Origin: Palsa-360 sp963719875
Lineage (GTDB): Bacteria > Acidobacteriota > Terriglobia > Acidiferrales > UBA7541
Reading direction: 5' to 3'
NCBI GenBank assembly: GCA_963719875.1
Contig: CAVRDJ010000004.1
Location: 868,001 to 932,000, forward strand
DNA length: 64,000 nt
Shown here: piece by piece, positions 45,252-53,662 of the stretch
Position numbering within the stretch: position 1 is the stretch's first letter
Layout of the letters: every line of letters begins with the position of its first letter
Made by a program: the position numbers and the translations under genes
Notes under the pieces: generated by a model
Seen by the model: only the letters and a program-made list of their open reading frames with translations
Database searches by the model: none
What the model was told of the DNA's origin: nothing

Positions 45252-45614
45252 ATGGATCTGAAAATTACGAACCGGGTGGTGGACGGAGTAGTGGTGCTGG
45301 CGCTGGACGGGCGCATTGTACTCGGAGAAGAGACGACTGCGCTCCGTGAAAATGTAAAGAGCCTCCTTGCCGGGGGCCAAAAGAATATCGTCCTGGACCT
45401 GACAAATGTCACGATGATTGACAGCTCCGGCCTCGGTACGCTGGTCGCCGCGCATTCCAGCGCGAAGTCGAATGGAGCTTCGCTGCGCCTCTGCAACGTC
45501 GGGTCACGGTTTAACGAATTGCTGCTGATCACCAAACTCTATACCGTCTTCGAAGTTTCAAGCACTGAAGCAGAGGCTGTGCGCGCCATGGCCAGGACGG
45601 CTTCCGCAAGTTGA
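45252..45614 (+). CDS. STAS domain anti-sigma factor antagonist
   Basis: A 120-residue single STAS domain. The phosphorylation site is seen in MIDSSGLGTLVAAH, with the preceding strand VVVLALDGRI and the glycine turn. Such proteins bind an anti-sigma kinase in the unphosphorylated state and free a sigma factor, or steer other outputs. AGGAGA precedes the ATG. No anti-sigma kinase or phosphatase gene is adjacent, so its partner must be elsewhere. It precedes a small gene and the exopolysaccharide set. Confidence 0.92.
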   Translation: MDLKITNRVVDGVVVLALDGRIVLGEETTALRENVKSLLAGGQKNIVLDLTNVTMIDSSGLGTLVAAHSSAKSNGASLRLCNVGSRFNELLLITKLYTVFEVSSTEAEAVRAMARTASAS

Positions 45615-45808
45615 CCTGGAGTGCTGGGCCAGGTTCATGCGGCGCAGCAAATCTGCGAATTGCAAATCGGGACGCAGACCAGGCCTCCGTAATCCTTTGG
45701 ATAAATCCATTATTATAATTTGCGAGATGCGAATTCGTTGCGTTGTAAGATTTGCCCAAGAGTTTTAAAATGGACTTGGACAAACTCGCTTGCAACACGG
45801 AGTCTTCT

Positions 45809-46051
45809 ATGAAAAACGAATATGATCTTTTCGAGAAATTTCCCGATGGTTCATCTCTCTGGAGAGATTCTGTTCCCGGAACTGTAACCACCCGCCTCCG
45901 TTTGAAGGAATTGGCTCAGAAATCCGAAAATCAGTTTTATGCAATCAACTTAACAACCCGAAAAGTTCTTGTCCTCGACACCGAATGCAATGCTCCTGGA
46001 TTCAGTTCACGTTCAAAAACTGAAAGACGAAGCAAGAGTCAAGCTGCTTAG
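45809..46051 (+). CDS. Small hypothetical protein, acidobacterial type (80 aa)
   Basis: An 80-residue protein beginning MKNEYDLFEKFPDGSSLWRD, followed by LRLKELAQKSENQFYAINL and a basic, Ser-rich tail. This is the layout of small proteins that recur in Acidobacteriota, with a YDLF..PDG..W start and a central helix. CGGAG stands before the chosen ATG at 45809; an ATG at 45770 would add 13 residues. It has no signal peptide and no known role. Confidence 0.6.
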   Translation: MKNEYDLFEKFPDGSSLWRDSVPGTVTTRLRLKELAQKSENQFYAINLTTRKVLVLDTECNAPGFSSRSKTERRSKSQAA

Positions 46052-46522
46052 TTAACCAAGCCTATCAGTCACGGCCAGTGCCATGGGGATCGCTCGCGAG
46101 AAACGCCTTCCTTAGCAACTTATCGCCTTCCATAGTACTTGTGGTACCCAGCCGCTTGCGGATAAGAATGCGCAAAGGTTTTCACCAATCCCTCCCGAAT
46201 GCGTTCGTAAGATCTCCGGTAGCGCTGATCAGTGACGCTAACTACGTGTGCCCATGCGAATTATGAATCCGACGGGGTCGAGTAGATTTTGCGGTTGGTG
46301 GCACTGGAATTGCGGTGGTGTCACTGTGGAATAGACACAACTGGTGACGCAATAGCCGTCCGTGGAAACGGGAACTTCCGGCGGCAACAGCCCGCAGGAT
46401 CCACGTGGGCCAGGAGCAACGCCTAGTTGCGGTGGAGCTGCCTCGGCAATCCGTCTCGATTCGAGCCGAAGGTTTAGATTCATGTCAGTTTTTCTAATCC
46501 GGCGCTGAGAAGGTGAATCAAT
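46052..46522. other. Intergenic region with a sigma-54 promoter
   Basis: These 471 bases precede the exopolysaccharide operon. Apart from the sigma-54 promoter at 46299-46313 I see no gene or repeat. About 200 bases of leader follow that promoter. Confidence 0.45.
46299..46313 (+). promoter_or_regulatory. Sigma-54 promoter upstream of the exopolysaccharide genes
   Basis: TGGCAC-TGGAA-TTGC at 46299-46313 matches the -24/-12 consensus exactly. It lies about 210 bases before the ATPase gene at 46523. XrtA-type exopolysaccharide loci are often controlled by sigma-54 and a PrsR-type activator, which makes the site plausible. Confidence 0.7.
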
Positions 46523-47821
46523 ATGAACGAACCGCAAATGCGCTTGCCGGGGATCGGAGAAGGTGCTGCCCCGACTCCCCCTGGCGAGTGTAACGAGTAT
46601 GTACAGTGCCCAGAGCAGAAGTTCCTGGAACACTTTGGGCTCAACGAGCAGCCGTTCGGGGTAACACCAGACCCGCGGTTCCTTTACCTCGGCCCCAAAC
46701 ACCGGCAAGCTCTGGCCGCGCTGAACTATGGCACGGAATTGAATCGAGGGTTCCTGACGCTGATTGCCCCGCCGGGAATGGGAAAGACTTCGCTGCTCTT
46801 TAGTTATCTTGAGGGTCTACGAAACAAGGCACGAACCGCTTTCCTGTTTCAAACCGATTGTGACTCGCGCGAACTCATGGCTTACCTGCTCGCTGATCTG
46901 GGGCTTGACGGAACAGGTAAAGACCTCCCGGAAATGCACTCCATTTTGAATCAAACTCTGACAGAGGAGATGCGCTCGGGCCGGCGCTTCGTTCTCGTCA
47001 TTGACGAAGCGCAAAATTTGACGGAGAAAGTTCTCGAATCCGTTCGCCTGCTATCCAATTTCGAGACGCCGTGGATGAAACTGATGCAGATCGTCATGGC
47101 AGGACAACCGCAGCTCGCTGAGCGGTTGGCCCGGCCTTCGATGGCGCAACTTCGGCAAAGAATCTCTTTCGCGATTCGGATCGAACCTCTTACCAGCGAG
47201 GAGATCACTGCCTATGTCGACCATCGCCTGTGGGTCGCCGGATACAAGGGCGCGTCTCTCTTCAGCATCGGCGCTCGGACATTGCTTGCGGAACAAAGTG
47301 AAGGCATTCCCCGCAATATTAACAACATGTGTTTTTGTGCCATGTCGCTCGCATGGGCCACGAAGAAGAAAATCATCGATCGGGAGATGATGCGCGAGGG
47401 GTTGGAAGAAACGGATCCCGGAGCGCCGAGGGAAAGAACGGACTTCGTGCAGAAATCAGTGGAACCACCAGCGCCAAGCGTCGTGCAAACTCTCCGCACG
47501 CCGGTGCTCACGGTCAAGGAACCGCCCGCTCGCGCCTGGTTGCCAAAGTTTCTATTTGCAAGTGCGGTGCTCATCGCCCTGGGCTGGTCAGGGATGCACC
47601 TGGACATCGGAAAACGGGTGATGGGCTTGTGGCATGGTATTCCGGCAGCCGAAAAAAGTTCCGTTGTCCCGGCGCCTGGGTCTCTCGACCCGGCAACACT
47701 GGCCAGCCCCGATAATTTTACGCCTGGCGTAAGTTCTGATGCGCCTGCCGACGACAAGAATCCGAGCGTGCCGCAACGAAGCGGGGACCAGTCAAAACTC
47801 ACCAGCCAGGAACCCAATTGA
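46523..47821 (+). CDS. XrtA/PEP-CTERM-type secretion ATPase (ExeA-like AAA)
   Basis: A 432-residue AAA ATPase. An N-terminal FGLNEQPFGVTPDPRFLYLG segment is the hallmark of the ExeA/PEP-CTERM-locus subfamily, followed by Walker A APPGMGKTS, Walker B VLVIDEAQN and sensor sequence IPRNINNMC. One membrane helix lies near residue 345, with a Pro/Ser-rich extracytoplasmic tail. These ATPases accompany chain-length determinant and BY-kinase genes in exopolysaccharide loci, as here. GAAGGTGA precedes the ATG. No exosortase is in the window, so direct linkage to protein sorting is not shown. Confidence 0.85.
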   Translation: MNEPQMRLPGIGEGAAPTPPGECNEYVQCPEQKFLEHFGLNEQPFGVTPDPRFLYLGPKHRQALAALNYGTELNRGFLTLIAPPGMGKTSLLFSYLEGLRNKARTAFLFQTDCDSRELMAYLLADLGLDGTGKDLPEMHSILNQTLTEEMRSGRRFVLVIDEAQNLTEKVLESVRLLSNFETPWMKLMQIVMAGQPQLAERLARPSMAQLRQRISFAIRIEPLTSEEITAYVDHRLWVAGYKGASLFSIGARTLLAEQSEGIPRNINNMCFCAMSLAWATKKKIIDREMMREGLEETDPGAPRERTDFVQKSVEPPAPSVVQTLRTPVLTVKEPPARAWLPKFLFASAVLIALGWSGMHLDIGKRVMGLWHGIPAAEKSSVVPAPGSLDPATLASPDNFTPGVSSDAPADDKNPSVPQRSGDQSKLTSQEPN

Positions 47822-47954
47822 AGTATTCGTTCAGTCCAGATGGTTTACCCGTGTCAGAAACGGAACCTCCGCATGGTGAAGGGTTCAGGAATCGCCAGTT
47901 GTTTTGCCAGAGACTGTCCTCATCGCATGGTGATGATGCCGACCGGGGGTTGCA

Positions 47955-49607
47955 ATGCCCGATGAATTAGATCAGATGCTCAGCAGCTTGGAAGATTACT
48001 GGGCCATCGCGCGCCGAAGGCGCTGGTGGATCTTGATTCCCGTATTTCTGTCGTGGGCGGCCGTGTGGGGAATCAGCTGGCTATTGCCGTCCATTTATCA
48101 ATCAGAAGCACTCATCTTGATACAACAGCAGATTGTCCCAAACCAGTACGTCGTGCCTAACGTCAGCGTTAGCCCCCAAGACCGTTTGCAAACCTTATCG
48201 CAACAAGTTCTGAGCCGCACTCGCCTTCAGGCTACGATCGATCGCTTTCATCTCTATCCCGATCCTCACGGCCTCAGTGTCCTTCTCCTGCCAGGTGAAC
48301 CGATTGAACATATGCGCCGAGACATTGAACTTGAACTGGTGCCGGCTCCGGGCCACCCGGATGAATTTACGGCTTTTAAGTTGCGCTACTCCGCTAAATC
48401 GCCCGAGCTTGCTCAACAGGTGAACGAGGACCTCACCTCCCCCTTCGTCAACGAAAACGTGGAAGCTCAGCAGCAGCTTTCCCAGGATACGACCTCCTTT
48501 CTAGATACCCAGCTGGCCGATGCGCGAACGAAGATGGAAGAACAGGAAGCGAAAGTTGCGGCATTCAAAGCCAAACACCTCGGGGTATTGCCCGGACAAT
48601 TGGAAATCAACGTCCAACAAATCATGACCGGCATTCAGTCTCAGTTACAGAACTCACATCAAGCTTTGGAAGCGGCCAGGCAGCACAAGCTCTACTTGGA
48701 ATCGCTGCTGCAACAAAATCAGCCAGCGCAGGCGAGTCGCGGGAATGGTGGCAGTGGAAATGGAACTGCCGCCGATATTACAGATGCGACGATGACCCCT
48801 GCCAAAGAGTTGGATAAAGAGCTGATGGATCTCCGCCTCCGCCTTCAGGATCTGCAGGAACGCTATACCGACGACCATCCCGATGTCGTCGCCCTGAAGG
48901 ACAAGATAGAGAATAAAGAGAAACTTAGAAAGCTCGCCGGCGACGCGGGAGCCGTGAATGCGAGTGGCCGAAAGACTGCGAATGCTGCCGATTCCTCCGC
49001 GATGCAAAAAGTGCAAAACGGTTCATCCCCTTCGTTGATGCAAATTGAAAGCCAGCTCAAGGCAAATCAATTGGAGATCGAAAACTATCAGAAGCGCGAA
49101 AGCGAATTGGGATCACAAGTTTCCGCTTATCTGGCCCGTCTGAATATGGCTCCTGAGACAGAACAGGAGCTGGCAGCCATTTCGCGCGGATATGAAGAAT
49201 CCAAAGCCAATTACAACTCGCTCTTGCAGAAGCAGATGCAGTCCCAACTGGCCACCAGCCTGGAACAGCGGCAGAAGGGTGAGCAGTTCCGTATTCTCGA
49301 TCCGCCAAGCTTTCCAAAGAAACACATTGCCCCAAATCGTTTCAAATTCAGTATCGGTGGGTTGGCTTTGGGTATGTTTCTCGGATTGGGCATGGTTGCC
49401 TTCCTGGAACTGACGAACATTCGTATTCGACAGGAGAAGGCTCTCAAAGCGCTCGTTCCAGTCCCCTTGCTAATCAGTATTCCCCACTTGAGCACCAAGG
49501 ATGAAGAGGCTGCTCAGGTGATGGCCCGGTGGCTAGATTCCAGCGCGGTGACACTCGTAATCACTTTGATTGCGGTCGGCAATGTCTACGCGTTTTTTAA
49601 GCGTTGA
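47955..49607 (+). CDS. Polysaccharide chain-length determinant (Wzz/GNVR type)
   Basis: A 550-residue inner-membrane protein. The first helix is near residues 24-46, a long periplasmic part with coiled coils follows (about 160-420; MEEQEAKVAAFKAKHLGVLPGQL), and two helices close the protein (about 455-480 and 525-547). The RYTDDHPDVVALKDKI stretch and the GNVR-like region near residue 380 place it in the XrtA-associated chain-length family. It should set polymer length together with the BY-kinase encoded 213 bases later. The start ATG has GGGGG upstream. Confidence 0.88.
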   Translation: MPDELDQMLSSLEDYWAIARRRRWWILIPVFLSWAAVWGISWLLPSIYQSEALILIQQQIVPNQYVVPNVSVSPQDRLQTLSQQVLSRTRLQATIDRFHLYPDPHGLSVLLLPGEPIEHMRRDIELELVPAPGHPDEFTAFKLRYSAKSPELAQQVNEDLTSPFVNENVEAQQQLSQDTTSFLDTQLADARTKMEEQEAKVAAFKAKHLGVLPGQLEINVQQIMTGIQSQLQNSHQALEAARQHKLYLESLLQQNQPAQASRGNGGSGNGTAADITDATMTPAKELDKELMDLRLRLQDLQERYTDDHPDVVALKDKIENKEKLRKLAGDAGAVNASGRKTANAADSSAMQKVQNGSSPSLMQIESQLKANQLEIENYQKRESELGSQVSAYLARLNMAPETEQELAAISRGYEESKANYNSLLQKQMQSQLATSLEQRQKGEQFRILDPPSFPKKHIAPNRFKFSIGGLALGMFLGLGMVAFLELTNIRIRQEKALKALVPVPLLISIPHLSTKDEEAAQVMARWLDSSAVTLVITLIAVGNVYAFFKR

Positions 49608-49820
49608 GAAGCACCGTTCAGAAGCATCATGGTTCGTGTATTCACTGAACGCTATGCGGACTCCGAGTGTCATGCAATTGTCGGACTTTGAGGAAGAGAT
49701 ATAGTTCTTCGTTCACCGCGGATGTGGCAATGACAGCACGCCACTGCGCAATCCTTGTGTTGAGCGACAACCTGGGGCGCGGGACAGAAAACTACGCGCG
49801 GAATCAAGTTTGGAGGCAGA

Positions 49821-51674
49821 ATGAATCGGTTATTTGAGGCCTTGAGTGATATGGAAACGGGCCAGCTCGCGCCGGAGGGCGGTCCGCGACCAGTGGTTCC
49901 GCACTTCGTGATTCAGCTGGGGTTGCGTGCCGTTGCCGCGGAACAGCCAATGACCGCGCAGGAAGCGGAAATATTGCAGTTCACGCTGGAAGCTGTTCCC
50001 TCGGATGCATCTCCTTTCGATGTGGCGCAGTCAGTGACCGCGCAGGAAACGGAAACAGAGCAGCTTGCGCTGGAATCCGTTCCCTCAAATGAATCTCCGT
50101 TCGATCTGGCACAGCTAATGACCGCGCAGGAAACGGAAACAGACCAGCTTGCGCTGGAAGCCGTTCCCTCAAATGTGTCTCCGTTCGATCTGGCACAGCC
50201 AATGACCGCGCAGGAAACGGAAATAGAGCAATTCACGCTGGAAGCTGTGTACCAGAATGCATTTCCATTCGATGAGGCACAGTCAGAAATCGCACACGAA
50301 GCGGAAACGCTGCAGCTCACGCTGGAAACTGTTCCCCAGGATACATCTCCTTTCGATATGGCACAGTCAGTGATCGCACAGGAAGCGGAAACGCTGCAAC
50401 TCACGCTGGAAACCGTTCCCCCGGATACATCTCCTTTCGATATGGCACAGTCAGTGATCGCACAGGAAGCGGGAGCGCTGCAGCTCACGCTGGAAACCGT
50501 TCCCCAGGATACATCTCCGTTCGACATGGCACAGTCAGTGATCGCACAGGAAGCGGAGACTGACCAACTCTTGCCGGAAGTCGTTCCCCCGGACATATCC
50601 GCGTCCGACGTGACACAGCCAATGACTGCGCAGGAAGCGGAGGCGGAGAAGCTTTTCCCGGAAGTCGTTCCCGCAGATGTAACTGCGTCCGACGTGGTCC
50701 AGCCAATGACCGCGCAGCAAGCGGAATTGGAGCAACTCTCGCCGGAAACCGTTTCCCCAGATGTTTCCCCCTCCGACGTAACGCAGCCGATGACTGCGCA
50801 GGAAGCGGAAACGGAACAGCTCTCGCCGGAAGCCCTTCCCCCAGATGTAACTCCGACCGACGTGGCTCCGCAGTATGGGCCTGAAGTGCGCCCGGCTTTG
50901 CCGTGGCCCACGCAGGAACCGGCGGTGGCAAAGGATTTCAAACCGAAGTCCGCCAAGTCCGCGGAGGCTCGCCCGGTTCCTGTCAAGGTTCTTCCCGAGT
51001 CGCGGCTGGTTGCGTTCACCGATCCCAATAGTCTGGGTGCGGAAAAATTCCGTGCTCTTGTCACGCGGTTGGAGCACGTGCACAAGCAGAGTGAATTGAA
51101 GAGCTTTCAAGTCACCAGCAGCGTAACCAATGAGGGCAAAACCCTGGTGTCCGGAAATGTGGCGGTGACGCTCGCCAAGCATTTCGGCTCTCGAACCCTG
51201 CTGGTCGAAGGAGACCTGCATCGGCCGACTTTAGGATCGATATTCGGCTTGAACAAATTGCGCGGCCTGAGTCATTGGTGGTCCAGTCGAGATCAAGATC
51301 TCACTCCGTTTATTCATAGATTAGGTAATTTACCTCTATGGTATCTCCCTGCCGGGAATCCTTGCGACCAGCCCTCGGACATCCTGCGTTCGGCTCGATT
51401 TGTGAAAGCCTTCGAGAATTTGGCGAGCCAGTTCGAGTGGGTCGTGGTTGATTCGCCCCCGATGCTGCCCATCGTTGACGTGAACCTGTGGTCGAGATTA
51501 GTGGACGGCACACTCTTGGTAGTGCGGGAGGGAGTGACGCCAGTCCAGGCTCTTAAGCAAGGCCTCCTCGCACTCGATCACCCCAAGCTAGTCGGGGTGG
51601 TGCTGAACGAAGCATCTGCGACGAATACAGCGAAGTACGATGGTCAATATTATAGTTCCTCAAAACGCAAGTAG
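49821..51674 (+). CDS. BY-kinase (CpsD/CapB type) with a long N-terminal repeat region
   Basis: A 617-residue protein in two parts. Residues 45-352 are eleven 28-residue tandem repeats, acidic and Pro-containing (TAQEAE...SPFD.AQ). Residues about 390-600 form the bacterial tyrosine kinase domain: Walker A NEGKT, a modified Walker A' in LLVEGDLHRP where the first Asp is Glu, and Walker B VVVDSPP. The last residues YDGQYYSS form the tyrosine cluster that is autophosphorylated in this family. It is cytosolic and should act with the chain-length determinant. Typical BY-kinases of this type are about 230-300 residues, so the repeat half is the oddity. Confidence 0.88.
   Translation: MNRLFEALSDMETGQLAPEGGPRPVVPHFVIQLGLRAVAAEQPMTAQEAEILQFTLEAVPSDASPFDVAQSVTAQETETEQLALESVPSNESPFDLAQLMTAQETETDQLALEAVPSNVSPFDLAQPMTAQETEIEQFTLEAVYQNAFPFDEAQSEIAHEAETLQLTLETVPQDTSPFDMAQSVIAQEAETLQLTLETVPPDTSPFDMAQSVIAQEAGALQLTLETVPQDTSPFDMAQSVIAQEAETDQLLPEVVPPDISASDVTQPMTAQEAEAEKLFPEVVPADVTASDVVQPMTAQQAELEQLSPETVSPDVSPSDVTQPMTAQEAETEQLSPEALPPDVTPTDVAPQYGPEVRPALPWPTQEPAVAKDFKPKSAKSAEARPVPVKVLPESRLVAFTDPNSLGAEKFRALVTRLEHVHKQSELKSFQVTSSVTNEGKTLVSGNVAVTLAKHFGSRTLLVEGDLHRPTLGSIFGLNKLRGLSHWWSSRDQDLTPFIHRLGNLPLWYLPAGNPCDQPSDILRSARFVKAFENLASQFEWVVVDSPPMLPIVDVNLWSRLVDGTLLVVREGVTPVQALKQGLLALDHPKLVGVVLNEASATNTAKYDGQYYSSSKRK
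49953..50876 (+). repeat. Eleven tandem 84-bp coding repeats
   Basis: Eleven units of exactly 28 codons, in frame, from 49953 to 50876. Copies 5 to 7 (about 50290-50540) are nearly identical in DNA, while the outer copies are more diverged. This is the pattern of a repeat that grows and shrinks by recombination or slippage. Confidence 0.9.
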
Positions 51675-51774
51675 GGCGGCAAGTCAAAATGGGCGAAGTC
51701 TAGGGCTCGAAAAACGGGATTTTTGGAGTGTGGAACGCCACGAAGACCCATCGCGGTCATTTCGAATATAGAAA

Positions 51775-52827
51775 CTAACTGGACAGTGATTTTGTGATGT
51801 CTCTGATGCCATCCACGATTGCCTGCAAGGCCGTTTGGTCATGGCATATTTGTTGATCCGTCTTCTGGCGTCGCTTGAGGACTATCTTTTTCTGGATGTC
51901 TTCCACGGATTCGATGAGGATGAGCTTGCCTTCTTGCTGCAAATGCCGGTCGACCGCTCCAAGCTTGCCTCGAAAGATAGTATAAACAGGAACTCCCAGC
52001 GCCACAGCCTCTCGGTTCATCGTCCCGCCGCCGCTGACTACCAAGTCGGAGAAATAAATCAGATTTATACCGTCGACGGCGTGTTCGGGAATTACGATCT
52101 TGTGGCTGCCGATCCACTTCCCCCAGCTCTTCCGCAAGGTTCTGGCTTGGTTCTCATTGCGAGGAAGCAGGATCACGCGGACTCCTGCTGCCCGTGTGAG
52201 AAAATTCAACGAGGCGTCCAGGAGCACCTCTGCTTCGGGATTGTGGTAATGAGCCTCTACTGCGGGTGGACGTACGGTGACAACAATTTCGTCCCCGTCA
52301 AAACCCAGCTGGCTCGCCACGGAAGGATTCAGTTGGAGTCGAGGAACGTATACGTCCTCTTTCAGCCCCGGATACCTGAGGACCTGCCTCTTCGGCGCAA
52401 GCTCTTTTGAATCCGGAATTATTTGGGGTACAAAGATCCAATCGGGCCGGATGAATCCCATCATGGCAATGTATTCATAATCAAGAATCAAGAGGGATGG
52501 AATTCCAAGCGCAAACGCACACATCATTTGGGCGCGCGATCCGTGGGAAACGGCCAAATCAATCTTTTTATTGAACATCCTGGGGATCAGCTGCGCGGCG
52601 CGGATGCACGTTCCCAATATTTTAGCCGCCCGATTCTTCCCATAGTGCTTTCCCACGACCATACTGGGGAGACGATAGAGATTCAAGAGTTCACACACCT
52701 GATAGGCATCCCGCGCTGTCAAAATTACTTCGTAGCCCCTTTTTCGTAGCTCCTCAACGATGGGAACGAAGAAGGGGACATGTGGGGAATTGTCAAGATC
52801 GATCCAGATTCGTCCTGGTGTGTCCAT
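51775..52827 (-). CDS. DUF354 family protein, GT-B-like
   Basis: A complete 350-residue DUF354 protein. The N-terminal half begins WIDLDNSPHVPFFVPIVEEL; the C-terminal half holds LLPRNENQ near residue 210 and the nucleotide-sugar-site-like DLVVSGGGTMNREAVALGVPVY near residue 265. The fold resembles UDP-GlcNAc 2-epimerases and GT-B glycosyltransferases; substrate unknown. It converges with the BY-kinase gene, so it fits a surface glycan context. It is a close paralogue of the partial gene at 1-288. No transmembrane part. Confidence 0.85.
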   Translation of the reverse strand: MDTPGRIWIDLDNSPHVPFFVPIVEELRKRGYEVILTARDAYQVCELLNLYRLPSMVVGKHYGKNRAAKILGTCIRAAQLIPRMFNKKIDLAVSHGSRAQMMCAFALGIPSLLILDYEYIAMMGFIRPDWIFVPQIIPDSKELAPKRQVLRYPGLKEDVYVPRLQLNPSVASQLGFDGDEIVVTVRPPAVEAHYHNPEAEVLLDASLNFLTRAAGVRVILLPRNENQARTLRKSWGKWIGSHKIVIPEHAVDGINLIYFSDLVVSGGGTMNREAVALGVPVYTIFRGKLGAVDRHLQQEGKLILIESVEDIQKKIVLKRRQKTDQQICHDQTALQAIVDGIRDITKSLSS

Positions 52828-53232
52828 CCTCTGGCCGCTACCGGGGTCCCTTCTTCAACGCCTCTGTTTCTCGCACGCAAAGAGACAATACGTTTCCGTG
52901 GGACCAAAAGTCCACTTTCTTTTGGGTCTCGATTCTCGATGCCGCCAACGCGCCGCTTCATCTCCCTCTGGGAATAGTGCCCAAGTATAGTCGTCCGCCC
53001 TGAAAGGACAAAGTGGGGGTACTTGCGCCAATTCAGGGCGCACTCCAATCGATGGATTCGGATACCCAGGGTGATGCCCTGGGCTAGCATGCATCGGCGC
53101 TTTCAGCGCCGGAAGATGTCATGTTTTTTCAGCTTTTCGAAATGAGGGACCATCAGAGGCGGGCATATCATCAGCCCGCCTCCGCGGCGATACCGATACA
53201 ACTGAGGACCAGGTCTGAGAATTCCGCAGAAC
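52828..53232. other. Intergenic region with REP-like element
   Basis: No gene is convincing in these 405 bases, upstream of DUF354 and next to a receptor remnant. The central part contains the double hairpin at 53065-53111. Confidence 0.4.
53065..53111. repeat. Double-hairpin, REP-like element
   Basis: CCCAGGG-TGATG-CCCTGGG (53065-53083) is followed by CGGCGC-TTTCA-GCGCCG (53095-53111). Two short GC-rich perfect hairpins in a row between genes resemble the REP elements spread by RAYT transposases. Only one copy is in the window. Confidence 0.45.
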
Positions 53233-53535
53233 TCAGAAGATTAACTTTAAGCCCAGCTGAACGTCACGGTTGCTTCCCGAGCCGAGGACCGGGTTGCCGG
53301 CTGCTTGGTCCGGGGTTTTGTTGGCCGCGCCAAATGGTGATCCCCCTGACGACGGGTCATTGTTGGCAAGGTGACCCGCATCTACCTGCCCGAAGAGAGG
53401 ATGGTTGAGGACGTTGAAGAACTCCGCCCGGAATTGCGCGGTCAGCCGTTCCTTGAATTTCCAGCCATTCTGCACGGACATATCCCAAGTGCGGAAATTC
53501 GGATTTCGGAAAATATTCTTGCCGATCCGGACAGG
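53233..53535 (-). pseudogene. Remnant of a TonB-dependent receptor C-terminus
   Basis: About 100 codons encode the end of an Oar-type TonB-dependent receptor: GKNIFRNPNFRTWDMSVQNG, then RLTAQFRAEFFNVLNHPLFG, and the last beta strand ending in LKLIF. The sequence before it (toward higher coordinates) has no receptor character, so the rest of a roughly 1000-residue gene is gone. The FNVLNH motif and terminal Phe match the other two receptors in this window. It is a decayed or truncated gene and should not make a functional barrel. Confidence 0.75.
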
Positions 53536-53662
53536 GTGGCGAAGAGGCAGTACAGTGCCAGTAAAAAAAAGAATAAAAAATGTCTTGACAAGTAGAACGA
53601 TCGGGTGTTGAGTGCGCACATACGGCCTAGTCATCGGACCATTCCGGTAGCGAGGTTCGCGG

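Noticed and set aside
49737..49765. TGGCAATGACAGCAC as a sigma-54 promoter for the BY-kinase
   Set aside because: Neither the -24 nor the -12 element matches, and the order is wrong.
49913..51085. Long minus-strand open frame of 390 codons
   Set aside because: It mirrors the tandem repeats of the BY-kinase; its Ser/Cys/Gly-rich content and repeat period come from the other strand.
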